From Paramacrobiotus metropolitanus (Eukaryota > Tardigrada > Eutardigrada > Parachela > Macrobiotidae), in NCBI RefSeq assembly GCF_019649055.1, contig NW_026570240.1, positions 186,001 to 250,000 on the forward strand: a stretch of 64,000 bases of DNA, read 5' to 3'. Below the pieces are notes generated by a model. It searched no databases and had not been told where the DNA came from. It worked only from the letters and a program-made list of their open reading frames with translations. Made by a program: the position numbers and the translations under genes. Shown piece after piece: positions 1 to 12,502 of the stretch (its first letter is position 1; every line of letters starts with the position of its first letter).

Positions 1-20
1 TAAAATGCTTTGGCTTTCAG

Positions 21-339
21 TTGGTGAAAGAAATTGTGTATTTAGAATTTATGGTAATTACCGTCTTTCCGGAATTTATGATCTCCGCATGGACTATGTA
101 AGTGAAATAATTTAACATGTTGTTACTTTTAGGTGAGCAGAACTCGAAATAAATGGAAACTGCACTTGAAAAGCGGAATGTGCAGCCTAAATGGTAAAAC
201 TTTTGAAAATGTGCAGCTTCGCGTATTATTGCGTGCTGCGATTTTTTTCTGTAAAACTTACTTTTTCTGATTTTTTTTTGCTTTTATTGCAGGGAGGGAG
301 TACATTTTTCACAAGGCTGTCGGCGATGCTGAATTTTAA
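21..339 (+). CDS. GTF2A1: TFIIA large subunit (alpha/beta), C-terminal exons, partial
   Basis: Three short exons, 21-97, 133-193 and 293-339, join in phase and end at TAA 337-339. The joined C-terminus contains SRTRNKWKLHLKSG and then REYIFHKAVGDAEF. This matches the beta-barrel end of the TFIIA alpha/beta precursor, whose family signature is R-N-K-W-K..L-K-G...G-R-D-Y-I-F-K-A-G-D-A-E-W. TFIIA stabilises TBP on the TATA element in the RNA polymerase II pre-initiation complex. The gene enters from the left edge, so the N-terminal helical part and the acidic linker are outside the window. The final residue is F, where other family members have W. The exon at 21-97 aligns less clearly than the last two. 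Confidence 0.8.
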
Positions 340-978
340 CGGCCATATGAACAGCCTTTCCTTTTCTTTACCGAGATGTAATAATGGCTTCTGCAAGATG
401 TGGAGGATCTGTTAGACTGTTACCGAGGGGAGTTCGACTGAATGCTGCGTAGCTGGCTGGCTGTTGTCTGCAAATGGGTCTCGGTGTTCCGCAACTTGCA
501 TGCTTTTAGTCGTACAATTTAGCAGAGTTATCATTCAAATGGAAATGTAGTTTAAATGAAATGTATGCTGAAGACACTTGTGCTAGCGAGATTGGCGATT
601 TGTTTCTTTAACTTGTCTGTGAATTCAAATGTCAGGGAAACGGTGGACTTAAGTTTTATTTCAAAAGTTGGATTATTTTATTTTTTGTACAGCAAAGGAA
701 ATTTTTAGTTCTCAAATTTGGTGTTTTTATCTGTTGATTTGAACCTTTTTTAGAAGCGCAGAACGATAAAGTTATGGTTTAGATGTGCATTTCGTAATCA
801 GGAGCGTAATTAAAGAAGCATAAGTACAGTACAGTAATACCTAAAGGTGGAATCAATCGACTACGGGTAGCCTAACTTGTAAGCCGAAATTCGTGAAAGC
901 GACCGATAACCAACACGATTACGGAATCACATCCCGTACATGGTACATCAAAATCTACGTAAAACCAATACGTTATTA
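340..978. other. Intergenic, TFIIA 3' flank and FIBP 3' flank
   Basis: I see no coding exon here. On the minus strand an AATAAA hexamer (plus-strand tttatt, 655-660) lies about 320 nt beyond the FIBP stop, and a second tttatt occurs near 677. Either could be the FIBP polyadenylation signal. The repeated acagtac words near 825-840 are typical of the AT-rich spacers in this window. Confidence 0.5.
655..660 (-). promoter_or_regulatory. Candidate polyadenylation signal of FIBP
   Basis: Minus-strand AATAAA about 320 nt downstream of the FIBP stop codon. A second copy near 677 is an alternative. The call rests on hexamer and position only. Confidence 0.35.
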
Positions 979-3304
979 TTAATCCGTTTCGAATTTAACA
1001 AGTTTTGGCGGTACTGCGGTTCCTTCAGCATTTACCATAGGTGCTTCTCGAAACAAACGCAAAATGCACAGATTTAGTACAGAGAAAAATCGTTTCCACA
1101 TTGAACCCAGACGAGCATCTCGACTTTTAAATTCGTTAAGTTCTTCTACTCCACTAATAAAAACATTTAGAAATGCAGTAACGATATCTACAGTCCACGC
1201 TGCAGACTTCCATGGAGCAAGCAACTACAAAACAGTGGAAATAACAAGTCACATCTAGAGCAAGTATTAATAAATGAAAATTTTACAAATACATGCACAA
1301 CGCTCACCTTTTCCGCTATCTCGACAAAAAGCATTCGGAACTGCTTTCCATGGTGAATATTCAGCGCAATTAAGACCATCGTTCTTGCAGAATCCTAGAA
1401 ATTTACTAAAAGCTGCAACTGACCGCAAGTCCGTAACCGTTAACCAATATCCAGTATGATACACATTACAGCCAAATAGACGCATAAGTTACGAAAATAT
1501 AGATATGACTATTGATCCATATTCGGATTGCTCCTGTGCATTGTTAACCGTAACTTTCAAACAACAAACAAATGTAAGTAAACAAAACGTACTCTGTACA
1601 AGTCGTGACTCGAAGATGCCAGTGATCCTGATGGAACGTTCCTTGTAATCGCTCTGCAAAAGATGTTATCGCAAATTAATGCAGCAAATAAAAGCAAACA
1701 CAGCAAATAACTTGAATACTTTGCTGGACGGTACTGGACGTTATAACGATTCAAACAAAGTCTGGAACATTTTGGATCATCTGAGACTGCTCAGCATTAA
1801 TGATTCAGCTTCGAACAACTAAACACCTTCAGTTTGTAATTACCTTTTAAAGCTTTCCATAGTCTCACGCTCAAGAAGAAATTTAAATTCTTTTAATGAA
1901 TACATGAAATCTTTATCGATCCTCAAATCCGTACTTTCTGCAAATAAACAAAACCGTTTCCCGTTAGCCACGTCACTAATATCAACTGACAAATGCATTC
2001 TTCCAACGTTAATAAGGAATACATTATTTTGCAAGTTTACAGAAAAGAAACCGATGTCATCTTACGATCACCTCCCCATAGGGCAAAGAAAACCGAACAA
2101 TTACCTTCGGAATTAGAACCCGATGTCTCCACAGCCTTCGGATTCGCTGGTTGCATACGATGGCAAGTCCATCCTCTCATCATTTCAGTTGCACAGTACG
2201 CAAAATCGTCAAATGAATACTCCAAAAGTCTACGTGATGATAGTTCGAATCGAAAAGTGGAAATAAACAGAATGGCAGCATAATCTCTGCAAAAAATTCC
2301 GATAAATTATTTAAAAAACGCTTCACAATTGTAAATGCGATCCCTTTACGGTTGCTGTTAAATGTTGATACGCATTACTGTATTCACTGAGTTCACTCTT
2401 AACTGACCGTGCTAAATTTTCAGGAAGCAAAAATGCCATTTGAATATTTTTCGCTGTTGTTTCACCGGACACATTGTTGAGTGATTTATGTACGCGGCGG
2501 ATATTTTCGTGCTAAAATATTACAAAGAAAATATATCGCTTAGAATCCGGAGAATCGTAACATGAAAGTCGCACTGCAGCAAATCGTAACCTTGCAATTA
2601 GCGATTTCTATAATCGTATACAACACTTACAAAAACTATTTCCTTCACATCAACAAATAAGAAATCGCCAATCGAAATGCCAGTTGGTTGCTAACCTGAC
2701 GGTAACAGCTGTTTATTTTCACGCCGGTTTTCTGACTTTCATCTTCAAATGCTTTCTTCGATTTGTGGTTGAACTTACGCCCAAGTATTTGGCGAATAAA
2801 GCGTTTATCAAATGAATAATACCTGTAAAACAAATAAATCGTTATTCTTCCGTGAAAGCAACACCGCTAGCACTTGCATACTTTTCTAGCAATAGCGAGC
2901 GACACGTTTCTGCCATCTGAAATACTGGCTGATCTAACAGTTCCATGGGGAAATGCAGGTATTTCTCGAGAAAATGGAATGATCGAATCTGATCCGCTAC
3001 GTAACTTAGAACGATCTGCCTGCCACTGCTGCTGTCGTCGAGTTGATCAGCAAGAGACGGGTGCGCAGAAATTTCATCAACTGCAAAACAGAATGGTACA
3101 GAAAATGGCTCAAGTCCTTCCGGTCTGCATCTGAAAGGTAACCGACTGTCCAAAGGCACAATTTTCCTCCGTACCTGTGCTGCCATCCAACCACATGGAA
3201 TATATGTCAATATCCAAGTAAGAGCGGTTTGTAACGAAAGTATCGCATCCTGAACCATCGGTCATCAAGGGAACAGGCAGCCGATTTGCAGGAGCGGCTA
3301 ACAT
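979..3304 (-). CDS. FIBP: FIBP, acidic FGF intracellular-binding protein homologue
   Basis: Nine exons on the minus strand: 3304-3175, 3080-2882, 2822-2696, 2511-2408, 2286-2105, 1937-1844, 1653-1593, 1394-1308 and 1224-979. All junctions are GT-AG and in phase, giving 409 residues. The ATG at 3304 follows an in-frame TGA. Recognisable blocks in order are IDIYSMWLDGST, FHFLEKYLHFPMELLDQ, YYSFDKRFIRQILG, ETTAKNIQMAFLLPENLARDYAA, EYSFDDFAYCATEMM, DKDFMYSLKEFKFLL, FRMLFVEIAEK and a C-terminal FLNVFI...ILRLF block. These follow human FIBP end to end (about 360 residues there). Vertebrate FIBP binds internalised FGF1, but its biochemical role is poorly defined. The extra length is an N-terminal extension, an acidic or serine-rich loop and a C-terminal tail. 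Exon 7 (1653-1593) is the least certain by similarity but is required by phase. Confidence 0.92.
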
Positions 3305-3601
3305 TTTTGGAGTCTGTCACAACACAGAAGATGGCATTCCTGAAAATCCATTATTATCCAACAATTCATTAAAAAAGCATTACATTACAGTACTACCATC
3401 ACGCCGTCTAGCAGCGCTCAAGCCGCAAAAAATGTGATTAAATCAGCAAAATTTTTATCACAAAAATTAAATATCACATAACTCCGTACCTGCAGTTTGC
3501 ATACTGATTACTGACGATACTGTAATTAACTGTACTGCTATTCAAAGTTACAAACATTTTAACTAACACCTGGAATCAGAATGAGCTCAAACCTACCAGA
3601 A

Positions 3602-3667
3602 GCCTACCAGAAGGTGGCAAATTTTTGTCAAAATGCCTACCAGAAGGTGACAAATTTTTGTCAAAAT
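3602..3667. repeat. 33-bp tandem duplication
   Basis: Two adjacent 33-bp copies at 3602-3634 and 3635-3667 differ at one base (gtggcaaa versus gtgacaaa). A partial third copy (acctaccagaa) lies just upstream. Confidence 0.85.
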
Positions 3668-5678
3668 ACAAGAAGATCTTGTTAAATTAGGCCGATAATG
3701 ATCATAACGGCGAATCCTATTCGGAGTATTCGCTATGCATTAGCCAGTACATTTCTTTCAAGAGAGTTCAGATGGAGTCTACAGACCAACAAGTGAGAAA
3801 AAAGTGTATCTCACAAGTCACATCTACAAAAAAAACGGGAAAAAAAAAGTCCTATGAATTTATATTGTACCGCCAATGACGCTACGTAACTCACGCCCCA
3901 CGTAGTGTCGACAACGTGACATCGCAGGATGCAAAAATTGCCGTTGTTCTAGTAACTAGTAAACGACCCAAACCTAAAAGTGTTTCAGTGGACTACCCGG
4001 AAATTTTGTTTTTCCCTTCCTTCTAAGTTTTTTATTTGACGACGCTAAACATCCAGGCTGATCCAGCTGATTTTCAACCTGTCTCGAATTTCGAGGACGC
4101 TCATTAGTACACGTGCGCCTTTAGGCTCATGCGATCAATTCACTGTACCGCCATTGACGTCATCGCATGTGCTTTCTGTACAGTAGAGTGGAGTACCCGG
4201 CTTATGTTGGACAAGCAGAGTGTTTTTCTCCGTATCAGCATGCTACTGGGTAGGTGATCACGATTCACGGCTAGCGTTTACGGAAAAGTCTGTTGAAGTC
4301 AACTCCAAGCCCATGCTTATCGAATGCAAAATGTGAAATGTTTTGAAAATTCGATATTTATTTGGTTATTATCGTGTTGGTCTTCATATCTTTCTCGGGT
4401 ATTAAAGGCCTCCTTGATGTATGCGTATTGTAATACAGCTTTGGATCTCTCGTGAGTGCATTCTAAATTGAGAGTTTGGACCAACGTGAGCTTGAATGCG
4501 TGATCATCTGGCAGGGTGGAAAACGTTCTGCTGTCAGCATTGAACATTCACAAGACGGGAACCTACTTGCAGATTTAACAGATTGTGGACTTTACATAGC
4601 AGAAGTACGTGTGTCTCACAAATCAGTATTTATTATTCAGTTTTAAATTGTGCATTACGATTACATGCTGAATTTTCTATTAAGCGAAGGGTTGACGTTA
4701 GGCTCGCCTTTCGACCTTAGATTTGTGAAAATAATTTGTTAGTTTAAGTTTAATGTAGGATATCGTTTTTCCCTCCAGTTTCGGGTTCCAGTTATGCCGC
4801 AGTATTTAAGTTTCATAGAATAAGCAAATTAACACGTTACAATTGTACGGTTTAAGGTAAAAATAATGAATTCCAAAGCGGAAAGAGTAATAAGATTAAC
4901 AGCGTAATAGTATAATACATACCTTTGATAAAGCTGTAACCTGTTGGCCTTTTTAATGTTAGCGTTCTTTCTGGGTACCGTGGGTAGCATGAAATGGTCT
5001 CTCCGAAAGAGTAAGGAAGTTTGTGTCAGTATTGGCTATTGATCGTGAATACTATTACAATAAAACTCTACATACAGATACCTGTAGATGTTGTTGCTTA
5101 CTTGGACCGCTTGGTCTCAGATTATTTCGTTTTGTTCCGAGACACTATTGAGGATCGACTATCGTATTATGAAGTTTGACCATCAGAATGCTCTATCGTT
5201 TCTTGGCAGCATGGATGGTTTTTAACGGCTTATCGGTGCGATTAGCTCATGTGCAGTAATAAAAAATCTTGTGCGCAATATCTGCTGTGCTGTTTCCTTA
5301 GCTTACATTGGTTTTGGTATTTATTAGCCAGTAGCCAGTGTGTGTCTAACAGTTTGGGCGTATACGTTTTTTACTTATTTTTGCAAATGTACGAAGATAT
5401 GAATATTTATTATTACTTTTCTCAATTTTAATTTGTGGTTGTGTATTAGGTGGTGCTTTCCTGAAATTCTGGTCAAAATGTGTATTAGTGTTGCGAATAT
5501 ATATAAGCTTTGCAAACATGCTCGTATGTAATGTGTCAGTCGTCGTGGTTTGTTATGCAACATCGTCTGTCTTAGACTCTTAGCAGACAGTATCCTGTAC
5601 CCTAATACTAGATTTATTTACAGCTTCTCACTTCTCAGGCATATTGCCGAGCAAGAGCAAGTTTCTGTCGTAACGTCA

Positions 5679-5732
5679 GTTATTCTCGCTAATTATGAAA
5701 TTGCGTGTTATTCTCGCTAATTATGAAATTGC
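5679..5732. repeat. 26-bp duplication, 28-bp period
   Basis: Two identical 26-bp copies start at 5679 and 5707 and are separated by two bases. They begin gttattctcgctaattatg. This looks like a recent local duplication. Confidence 0.9.
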
Positions 5733-6536
5733 TTGTTTCCTGATATTCAGAGTATTTTGCATCTGTTTTATTTTTAACATCCTTCCAGTAGTTTAAAGTT
5801 TGCAAAAAACACAAAACCTTTCTTATTAATTTTACCGTAAATATGCTGTGAAAATTACACTTTCCAACATCAAAATGCGGAATTGTATTTATTGTTAGCT
5901 TCGAGAAACACTTGTTTAATCTGGTGATCTGGCAGGAAAATTGTGGTGAATTTACTGTCTTCTTTGCTGACTGGACAACCTTCTCATAGGCTAAACGAAA
6001 AATCATATGGTACTTTTCAGTACTGCAAATAAAATGGCATTATACATTGAAATTCGGTCTAGATTCGTGTTCAGGGTGACGTATTTTACGGAACGGATCT
6101 ATTAATTGAATCTACAGTATGTTGCTTCTGAAATTTGATAGTCGCACGTGCAACTCACAATCGGTGCAAGCATTAAATTCGTTTTGTGTGCGCTTTCGAG
6201 GTTAAGAAACCTGTCAATGTTCCTCGGTTTGAACGTTCAAGTTCGAGCGCTTACATCTTGCACGAATATGCGGGTAAAGAAAACTCTTAGATATCAGGAT
6301 GAATATTGATTTTGGGGATGAGGTTTCGACGTTAACTATGTTCCTAACTTATAGAAACGGATAGTAGTACACTCATTGCGTTCGCATTTCCGGTTGGGTG
6401 ACAATCTAATGTTTTTTACAGACGCTCTGGAATGGGACATACGATCGGCTTGGCATGCCGATGTGATTGCTGCTGGATCATGGAAAATTGAGTTGTTTTG
6501 CTCCTTCTTCCTTGTATCATTGGTCAGCTATTTAAA

Positions 6537-9500
6537 ATGGCTGCTGATTTATCGCCTCGAATCGAACATCAGGTGCTTCCTTTTGACGAATGGAAGAACA
6601 ACTCCCCGCCGACATTACTGGAGAGTGCCTGCATGACGTTTCTGAAGAATCTGCCTCTATTCTGTGAAGTACGCAAGGATATTCTGTATCTGAAACCGGA
6701 CATCGCTATTCCCGTTGGAGCGAGTGATGTTCTCTTGGAGAAATATGTCAGAATGCGCCATGTGATCGATCTGTCTAGTTTTGATAAAGTTCGGCGGGTT
6801 GTGGAGGCCGAAGACGATTCTTTCCTGAGTGTATTCTTTAATCATGACCACCGCGTGCAGACACGCCTCAAGCGGGCTCGGCTGGAAGATTTAAAGCTGA
6901 CAGCTGATGTGGTAAACAATCTGATACGTTCGCATCTCGATTTGGAAGAGCTGTACATAAATGTTGCCGATACCAATGGGTCGATAATGGAAAGCATTAC
7001 GCAGTTGGGATCGCGATTAACCAAGCTGAATTTCCATAATTTCCATAGTCTTTTCAGTGATGAAATGCAGAGATACTTTCGGGCCGATGATACCGGCTGT
7101 CCGTCGCCATATAAGCAAAGACAGTACATTGTCAATGCTCCCAATTTGTTATCGCTTGGTATTAAGAGGACGCAACTTCCCACGGTTGGAATGTTTAATC
7201 TTTTTCTAAAGCCCATGGTCAAGTTACAGCATCTGGACCTCTCGCTTAGCCTGGTCGGGAGTTTTGCTTTTTTTAATGGACATCTGCAGAAAACTCTGCA
7301 ATCCCTGTGCTTGTATGGAGTGAAAATTAGTAATGATGATTTCCAAATCATTGCTACGCTTACGAAGCTAAAGTAATCATAATTCTCCATATTGAGTGGT
7401 TTCTAAAATAACGTTGAGTGGTTTATGTGCAGATACCTGGATGTCTCGCAGGCGGAAATTTTGCCTGATCAAAATCCATCATGCTTGCGCCTTTTGAATG
7501 AAAGTCTTCCAGATCTGGAATATCTAGATATTTCCTACACATGCCTATGCGACCCCATTGCCGGTGCTGTTGGGTACGTTTTTCGGTTATGATATTCGTA
7601 AAATTGAAGAAAATTCAAGTATTTACTTTACTATGAATCATGAAACATTCAACGGGCAGAAATCATATTATTTTCTGTATTATTTAATGCTACAAAGACT
7701 GACACCGTCACTGCGGAGAATCCCTTGTTGTTGTATTACCGGTCGTTTGTTTTAAATCTGATTCTTGCAACTAAAATTTCAGTGGTGATTGTTTTTAGGC
7801 CTGATTCGCGTTTAAATGACGTCCCTAGTTCGATAGAAGGACTTCGCGGACGAAAAAAGCCGTTAGAGTTCCTTGGTCTTTTTCAATGCCGTAACGGGGC
7901 ATGCCAGTGGAGTATGATCCCTGCATTACGCGTAAGATATCTCTAAGGAAGTCAGCCAGCGTTGATTGCTGACAGGATGTGGTTGTGCACGGTCCATTAA
8001 GCATTTCTGGTCGCGTTACAGGTTTCCGGGGATGCCAATGAAGCGCAGATCGTCATAAGTCTTCAGATCTACATGTATCGACCGCGTTATCTGCACAAAG
8101 CTCTTAACGATGCTTACCGTCTTTTGCGCTATGAAATCTGTACGAAGCCACATCTTATATTAAAGGTAAGTTGGTTTGAAATATTGCGGATTACTACTTG
8201 CATGTTTTTTGTTCGGGCGATTGAGTCTGTTTCAGGACGCCGTTAAACATTGGTTGTATTAATAAACAGGGCAAATAAACCAGCGTTGCGTTAGTAAGCG
8301 CATGATGCTATTTTGGAATAGCTTGATGTTGATTGCTTTTATAAGCAGTCACGACAGACAATCCAGTGCTTTTCGTGGTCATGCGTAATCGAAATTTGCC
8401 TTTTGATGTTGCACTCTGGGGGAAATCGCGATCAAATTCCTGCATGACGATCTTTATTACAGCTTATTCTGGATGCCATGTTTATGTATCCCAAGTCGAT
8501 GAGGATCCAGATAGCCGGGAGTGCTGCATTATTCTATGTCGTTCGGAATGATGGGACGAAGAATATGAAGATGGATCCGTATATGCGACGACAAGTGATT
8601 CGTGCTATCGTTATGGCTATGGGCAACAATCTTAACGAGCAAACGGTAAAGGCTTTGAAAGCGCTAGGTTTCTTCCATTAGAAGTAATCTTGTGCCGTAA
8701 TCATGCTGTTAAGGAAATATTTATCTTTGATATTTACCGTTGCAGATGCTGCGGAATGGGTGCTTGACCCTATGCCAGTTCCACATCCCCAATGAAGTGA
8801 TGTTCCTGTATCGTGATGTAGTAACGGTGCTGCTTAAAATGCTCCGTCTAGCCGGATTGGATGAGTTTCTTCTGCGGATTGGGGTTTTGTTGTTGAACAG
8901 TTTGGCTTGTCAAGTGGAGAATGAGCACAAGATGATGGTGGGCGAGATGAAAGCAGTGGAAACTATGATTGATATTATTGGTAGGATGGGAAGTGTTGTT
9001 GGTTATGCCATGGCATCGCTTAATCGATTCCACTGTTTTCATGCATACAGAAAATCGTTTACGTGATAACAACTGTGATGAAGTCATGGAAGTATCGTGG
9101 AGTATGATGTGGAACGTCACGGATGAGACACCCAAGAACTGCGAGCGGTTTCTGGACAAAAATGGGATGGGACTGTTTTTGCGCTGTTTGACAGTGAGTT
9201 GTTTTCGTAAATTTGCTTTGTAAATGTAAGTACTTCCCTGCAGTTGTACTTCAGTACTTTATTTTAGTCTCTGAATTATCACGCAAGGCTTAATAAGGGG
9301 GAAATTGCTAAGAAATTCTAACCTTGATTTATTCCCTAATACAGACCTTTTCTGACCGTGGAGAGTTGTTAAGAAACATGATGGGACTGCTGGGTAACGT
9401 AGCGGAAGTTCAACATCTGCGGAATAAGCTCATGAATTCTCAGTATATCAAAGTATTCAGGTAAAGCGTTTTGGATCGCTTGCAAAATTGTATATGGTGA

Positions 9501-10439
9501 CATGTCGCGATGGTTTGTTCAGTAATTTGCTGGACAGCACAAGCGACGGTATTGAAGTGAGTTATAATGCCTGCGGAGTGTTAGCCCATATTTGCTCGGA
9601 TGGACCAACGGTTTGGACAATTGATACACCCACGTATCAAGAGATCCAAGATAAAATGATCGACGCTATTAATCGCTGGCCGCTGCGCTCTAAACGGAAC
9701 ATCAATTATCGGTAGGACCCGGATTTTCCCGTTTTTGCTTGCTTGGAATCGTAATACCTGCATACTTAGGAGTTTTGAACCCATTCTGCGGCTCATCCCG
9801 TGGGCTCATTCCCCTGCTTCTCAGCACTGGGCTTGCTGGGCACTGGCCAATCTCACAAGAGTTTACCGTAAGTTATCTTGGTGCAGTGAGCAGCATATGA
9901 AAAATGTTCGATTACAAAATGCGTTTTATTTCAGCTGATAAGTATTGTCCCTTACTGGAGAAAGAACGAGGTTTGGAACGACTGCAGCCACTAAAGGATG
10001 CGGAAACTCCAGCGAGAGTTGATACCAAAAAGTTGGTCAACAAAGTCTTCTCGCATTATGAACGGTATGGTTACTTATTGTTAGGAATATTTGTTGTAAA
10101 TTTATCCCCATTCTGTGTTCGGAAAGCACCAATTTGATTAAGAATACCAGTTTGTAAATGGTGAACATAAGCGTAAGAATGGGATTAAAGCAACTCGTTG
10201 ATTGATTAACGTAGCATCGGGCTATTAGCCCTCACGTTCAAGCATTTGTTTGCAGATTTCTGGATAGAATACCCGTGGAAGCCTGGTCGGACGGAGAGAT
10301 GGATGTTAGGTAAGTATGTTGGTTTATGTTACTACATAATTTAGCGTGGAATTTTAAGTTGCATCTTGATCTGTTACTAAGTATGATTGGTTGCAGTGAT
10401 TTGGAAGTTGACATGGAAATAGGTGATGCCGATTCATGA
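6537..10439 (+). CDS. ZER1: ZYG11/ZER1-family CUL2 substrate receptor
   Basis: Thirteen exons: 6537-7372, 7433-7573, 7799-7931, 8022-8165, 8463-8645, 8746-8980, 9051-9193, 9345-9460, 9523-9711, 9770-9867, 9935-10064, 10256-10309 and 10397-10439. The product is 814 residues (human ZER1 is about 766). The order is an N-terminal VHL/BC-box-like segment (TLLESACMTFLKNLPLFC), leucine-rich repeats (LEELYIN, LQHLDLS, LEYLDIS) and ARM-like repeats ending in QHWACWALANLTRVYPDKYC. In vertebrates ZYG11B and ZER1 recruit CUL2-RBX1 through Elongin B/C and recognise N-terminal glycine degrons. The pocket residues reported for ZYG11B (W and D four apart, N and E three apart) have matches in MWNVTDETP and GNVAEV. 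I cannot tell ZER1 from ZYG11B by eye. The tail is acidic. Confidence 0.92.
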
Positions 10440-11019
10440 ATTCCTTACCCTTCGGCTAATGGAATTTTGTGCTTGATGTAAATGGCTCTTGGTGAGCCCA
10501 GATTGCCCCGATCGCGAGAGAACCGAGAGGACTGCTGATAACAGTTTTTGACCTCTTGTGGTTTTGGTGTAATCGCTGAGATCTTTTGTTGAAGATTGTA
10601 TCCTTTTATTTGTTCTTATACTATGAGTTGTAGCTTAAAATCGGTGACACTGGAATTTAGTTTGTTCTAATCCTCCACGCTATTTTTCCACAGAGTTTTA
10701 ATTCTCTACTTACGTAACGGGCTGTATTGTACACACGGAAAACATTGCAGTTTAAGTGAGCAAAACTAAGAATCTCACTCGTATTCCAGCAGCAACGGAT
10801 CATTCGAGCCTGAATTACAGTACTGTACTGCGAACCATTAAATGAAAATCTCGAAAACTTGAAATAAAAAAAAATATTAAACAGAACGCCACAAAACGAG
10901 TTTCAACCAAACATTAGCATGCAAAAACTCAAGCTTAAGAGATCCCGATGGTCCATGGTATGGAAATGAGCATATAAACTAGATTTCTTTGAGTCATCGG
11001 TGAGCAAAGCAGCCCAGTC
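10440..11019. other. Convergent 3' spacer between ZER1 and STK19
   Basis: Both flanking genes end here and no coding exon is visible. An AATAAA followed by an A-run (10863-10868 and onward) lies 424 nt past the ZER1 stop and is the best plus-strand polyadenylation candidate. Confidence 0.5.
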
Positions 11020-12502
11020 TCAGCGATAGCGCAAGATGCGACCAGATGATGTGTTTGCACTGAAGAAAAAACGGAACATCGTCAGCCATTTGATGATATA
11101 ATGATAAGCGTGCACGATAGCCGTTGAAAGTGTCGGAAACTTATTGGAGTTGCCGGCAATTAGTGGCCGTTTTACCTTTCAACAAGGTCACCGCCGATAA
11201 TGTCATGGATGGCATAATGCATCCCGATGCAGCGCTTAGGAAGTCCTCGGTGTATTAGTTCCTATGTGAACGAGAAAGCACCATTCATTTCGCAGTCCTA
11301 CCGTTTTTAAAATAATCACAATCTAGTAAAAGTAAGGAATTACGAAGGTAATGGCAAGCAGACGAAAGACTATCAGCCGGATCAAAAAATCATAATACGC
11401 TGATAAGCTACGGGATATTATCTTTGTGTCATAAAGAAAACGATTTATTAGCTTGCAAGTCAGAAATAACAGCTCACAGTTTCCAAAATGCTGGAGTATT
11501 TCGACTTCCTGATCATGGTAAGGACCTTTTCACGTCCACTGTGGAACGTTTTGATGAATTGGCCCGCGCCGGGAAACGACACCCACCAACTTTTAACGTC
11601 ACGAAGAATCAAAACGCCGACTTTGACTAAACTTTGAATGTTTTCGTCTGAAAACATCCTCTCCTTGTTCAGATCTGCCGTAGTGATCGAAACTTCAAAA
11701 TTTTCGATCATGTCGAGAAATCTTTCTGTAAAATAACGATATCCTAGATAACGTTTAAAAGGGAAATCGGGCAGCTGATATCCTCTGACACGTACTTCAA
11801 CAGACAAACTAAACCAATGCCATTTCGTAGCAAATGAAAACTCAAACTGACCAATAAGCAAAGGATTCTGCAAGCGATCCCGAGAGTAGCCCCGAACATG
11901 CTCCCGGTAATCCTCGGTTTTTATTAATGCTATTTCATCGCCGCGGAGATCGAATTTGATAAATCTGATTTCATTGCGCTGACGGAGAACATTCTAAACA
12001 ACAAACGAAGAGCTAGTTGATGTTTACGATTTAACAAATAAATTCATAGCGGAATGAAGCGTACCACTTCGCGATCAATTTCAGTTCGAGATTTACGTGG
12101 CAACATGCTGTACAGTTGGTGTCTGAATATCACAGGAGGGAAATGATAATTAAAGCGATCCAAGGGAAAATTGCGTCGGAGTTGATCAATGGAAGAACGG
12201 ACTGTTAAAATTTCTACAATAAAATAATTCCATAGAAATGAATTTGATGGACAGTTAGGTGTAATCATAATGAACAATAAGGAGTACTGAATAGCAGTAC
12301 TAAAGCCTAAACGGTTTAGGCTAAACCGACAGAGTAAACCTGCGATCTGCCTACCTTCGCGCGATGAACTGCGGAATTTCTTAACCGATACGGACATTTC
12401 TTCATTTAATCCCGCATTTAAATTTCCGCTTGTGTTTGTCAGGGAATCTGCACGGCGCTTGTGGCCAGCAGCCGTGTTTGCTCCGACCGAATCCAAATCC
12501 AT
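11020..12502 (-). CDS. STK19: STK19 (winged-helix TC-NER factor) homologue
   Basis: Six exons: 12502-12355, 12213-12065, 11993-11852, 11725-11478, 11261-11176 and 11059-11020, all GT-AG and in phase, giving 270 residues. Diagnostic blocks are FPPVIFRHQLYSMLP, NEIRFIKFDLRGDEIALI, VGVLILRDVKSWWVSFPGAG, REKVLTMIRKSKY and, in the last exons, MHYAIHDIIGGDL then NTSSGRILRYR. They match human STK19 in order, including its very C-terminus. STK19 was once called a kinase but is a small winged-helix DNA-binding protein, and recent work places it in transcription-coupled nucleotide-excision repair. There is no kinase domain here either. The N-terminus carries KRR and KKFR basic clusters that could serve as nuclear localisation signals. 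The intron between exons 3 and 4 is a multiple of three and stop-free, so it could be misread as coding. Confidence 0.92.

Larger units (their letters stand above)
3305..6536. other. Intergenic, gene-free spacer between FIBP and ZER1 with short duplications
   Basis: FIBP and the ZER1-like gene diverge from this 3.2-kb spacer, so it should hold both promoters. I see no open frame with splice support. It contains a 33-bp tandem pair (3602-3667), a related pair of segments beginning tgtaccgcca (3866 and 4144), each near an agtggantacccgg word, and a 26-bp pair with 28-bp period (5679-5732). Confidence 0.6.
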
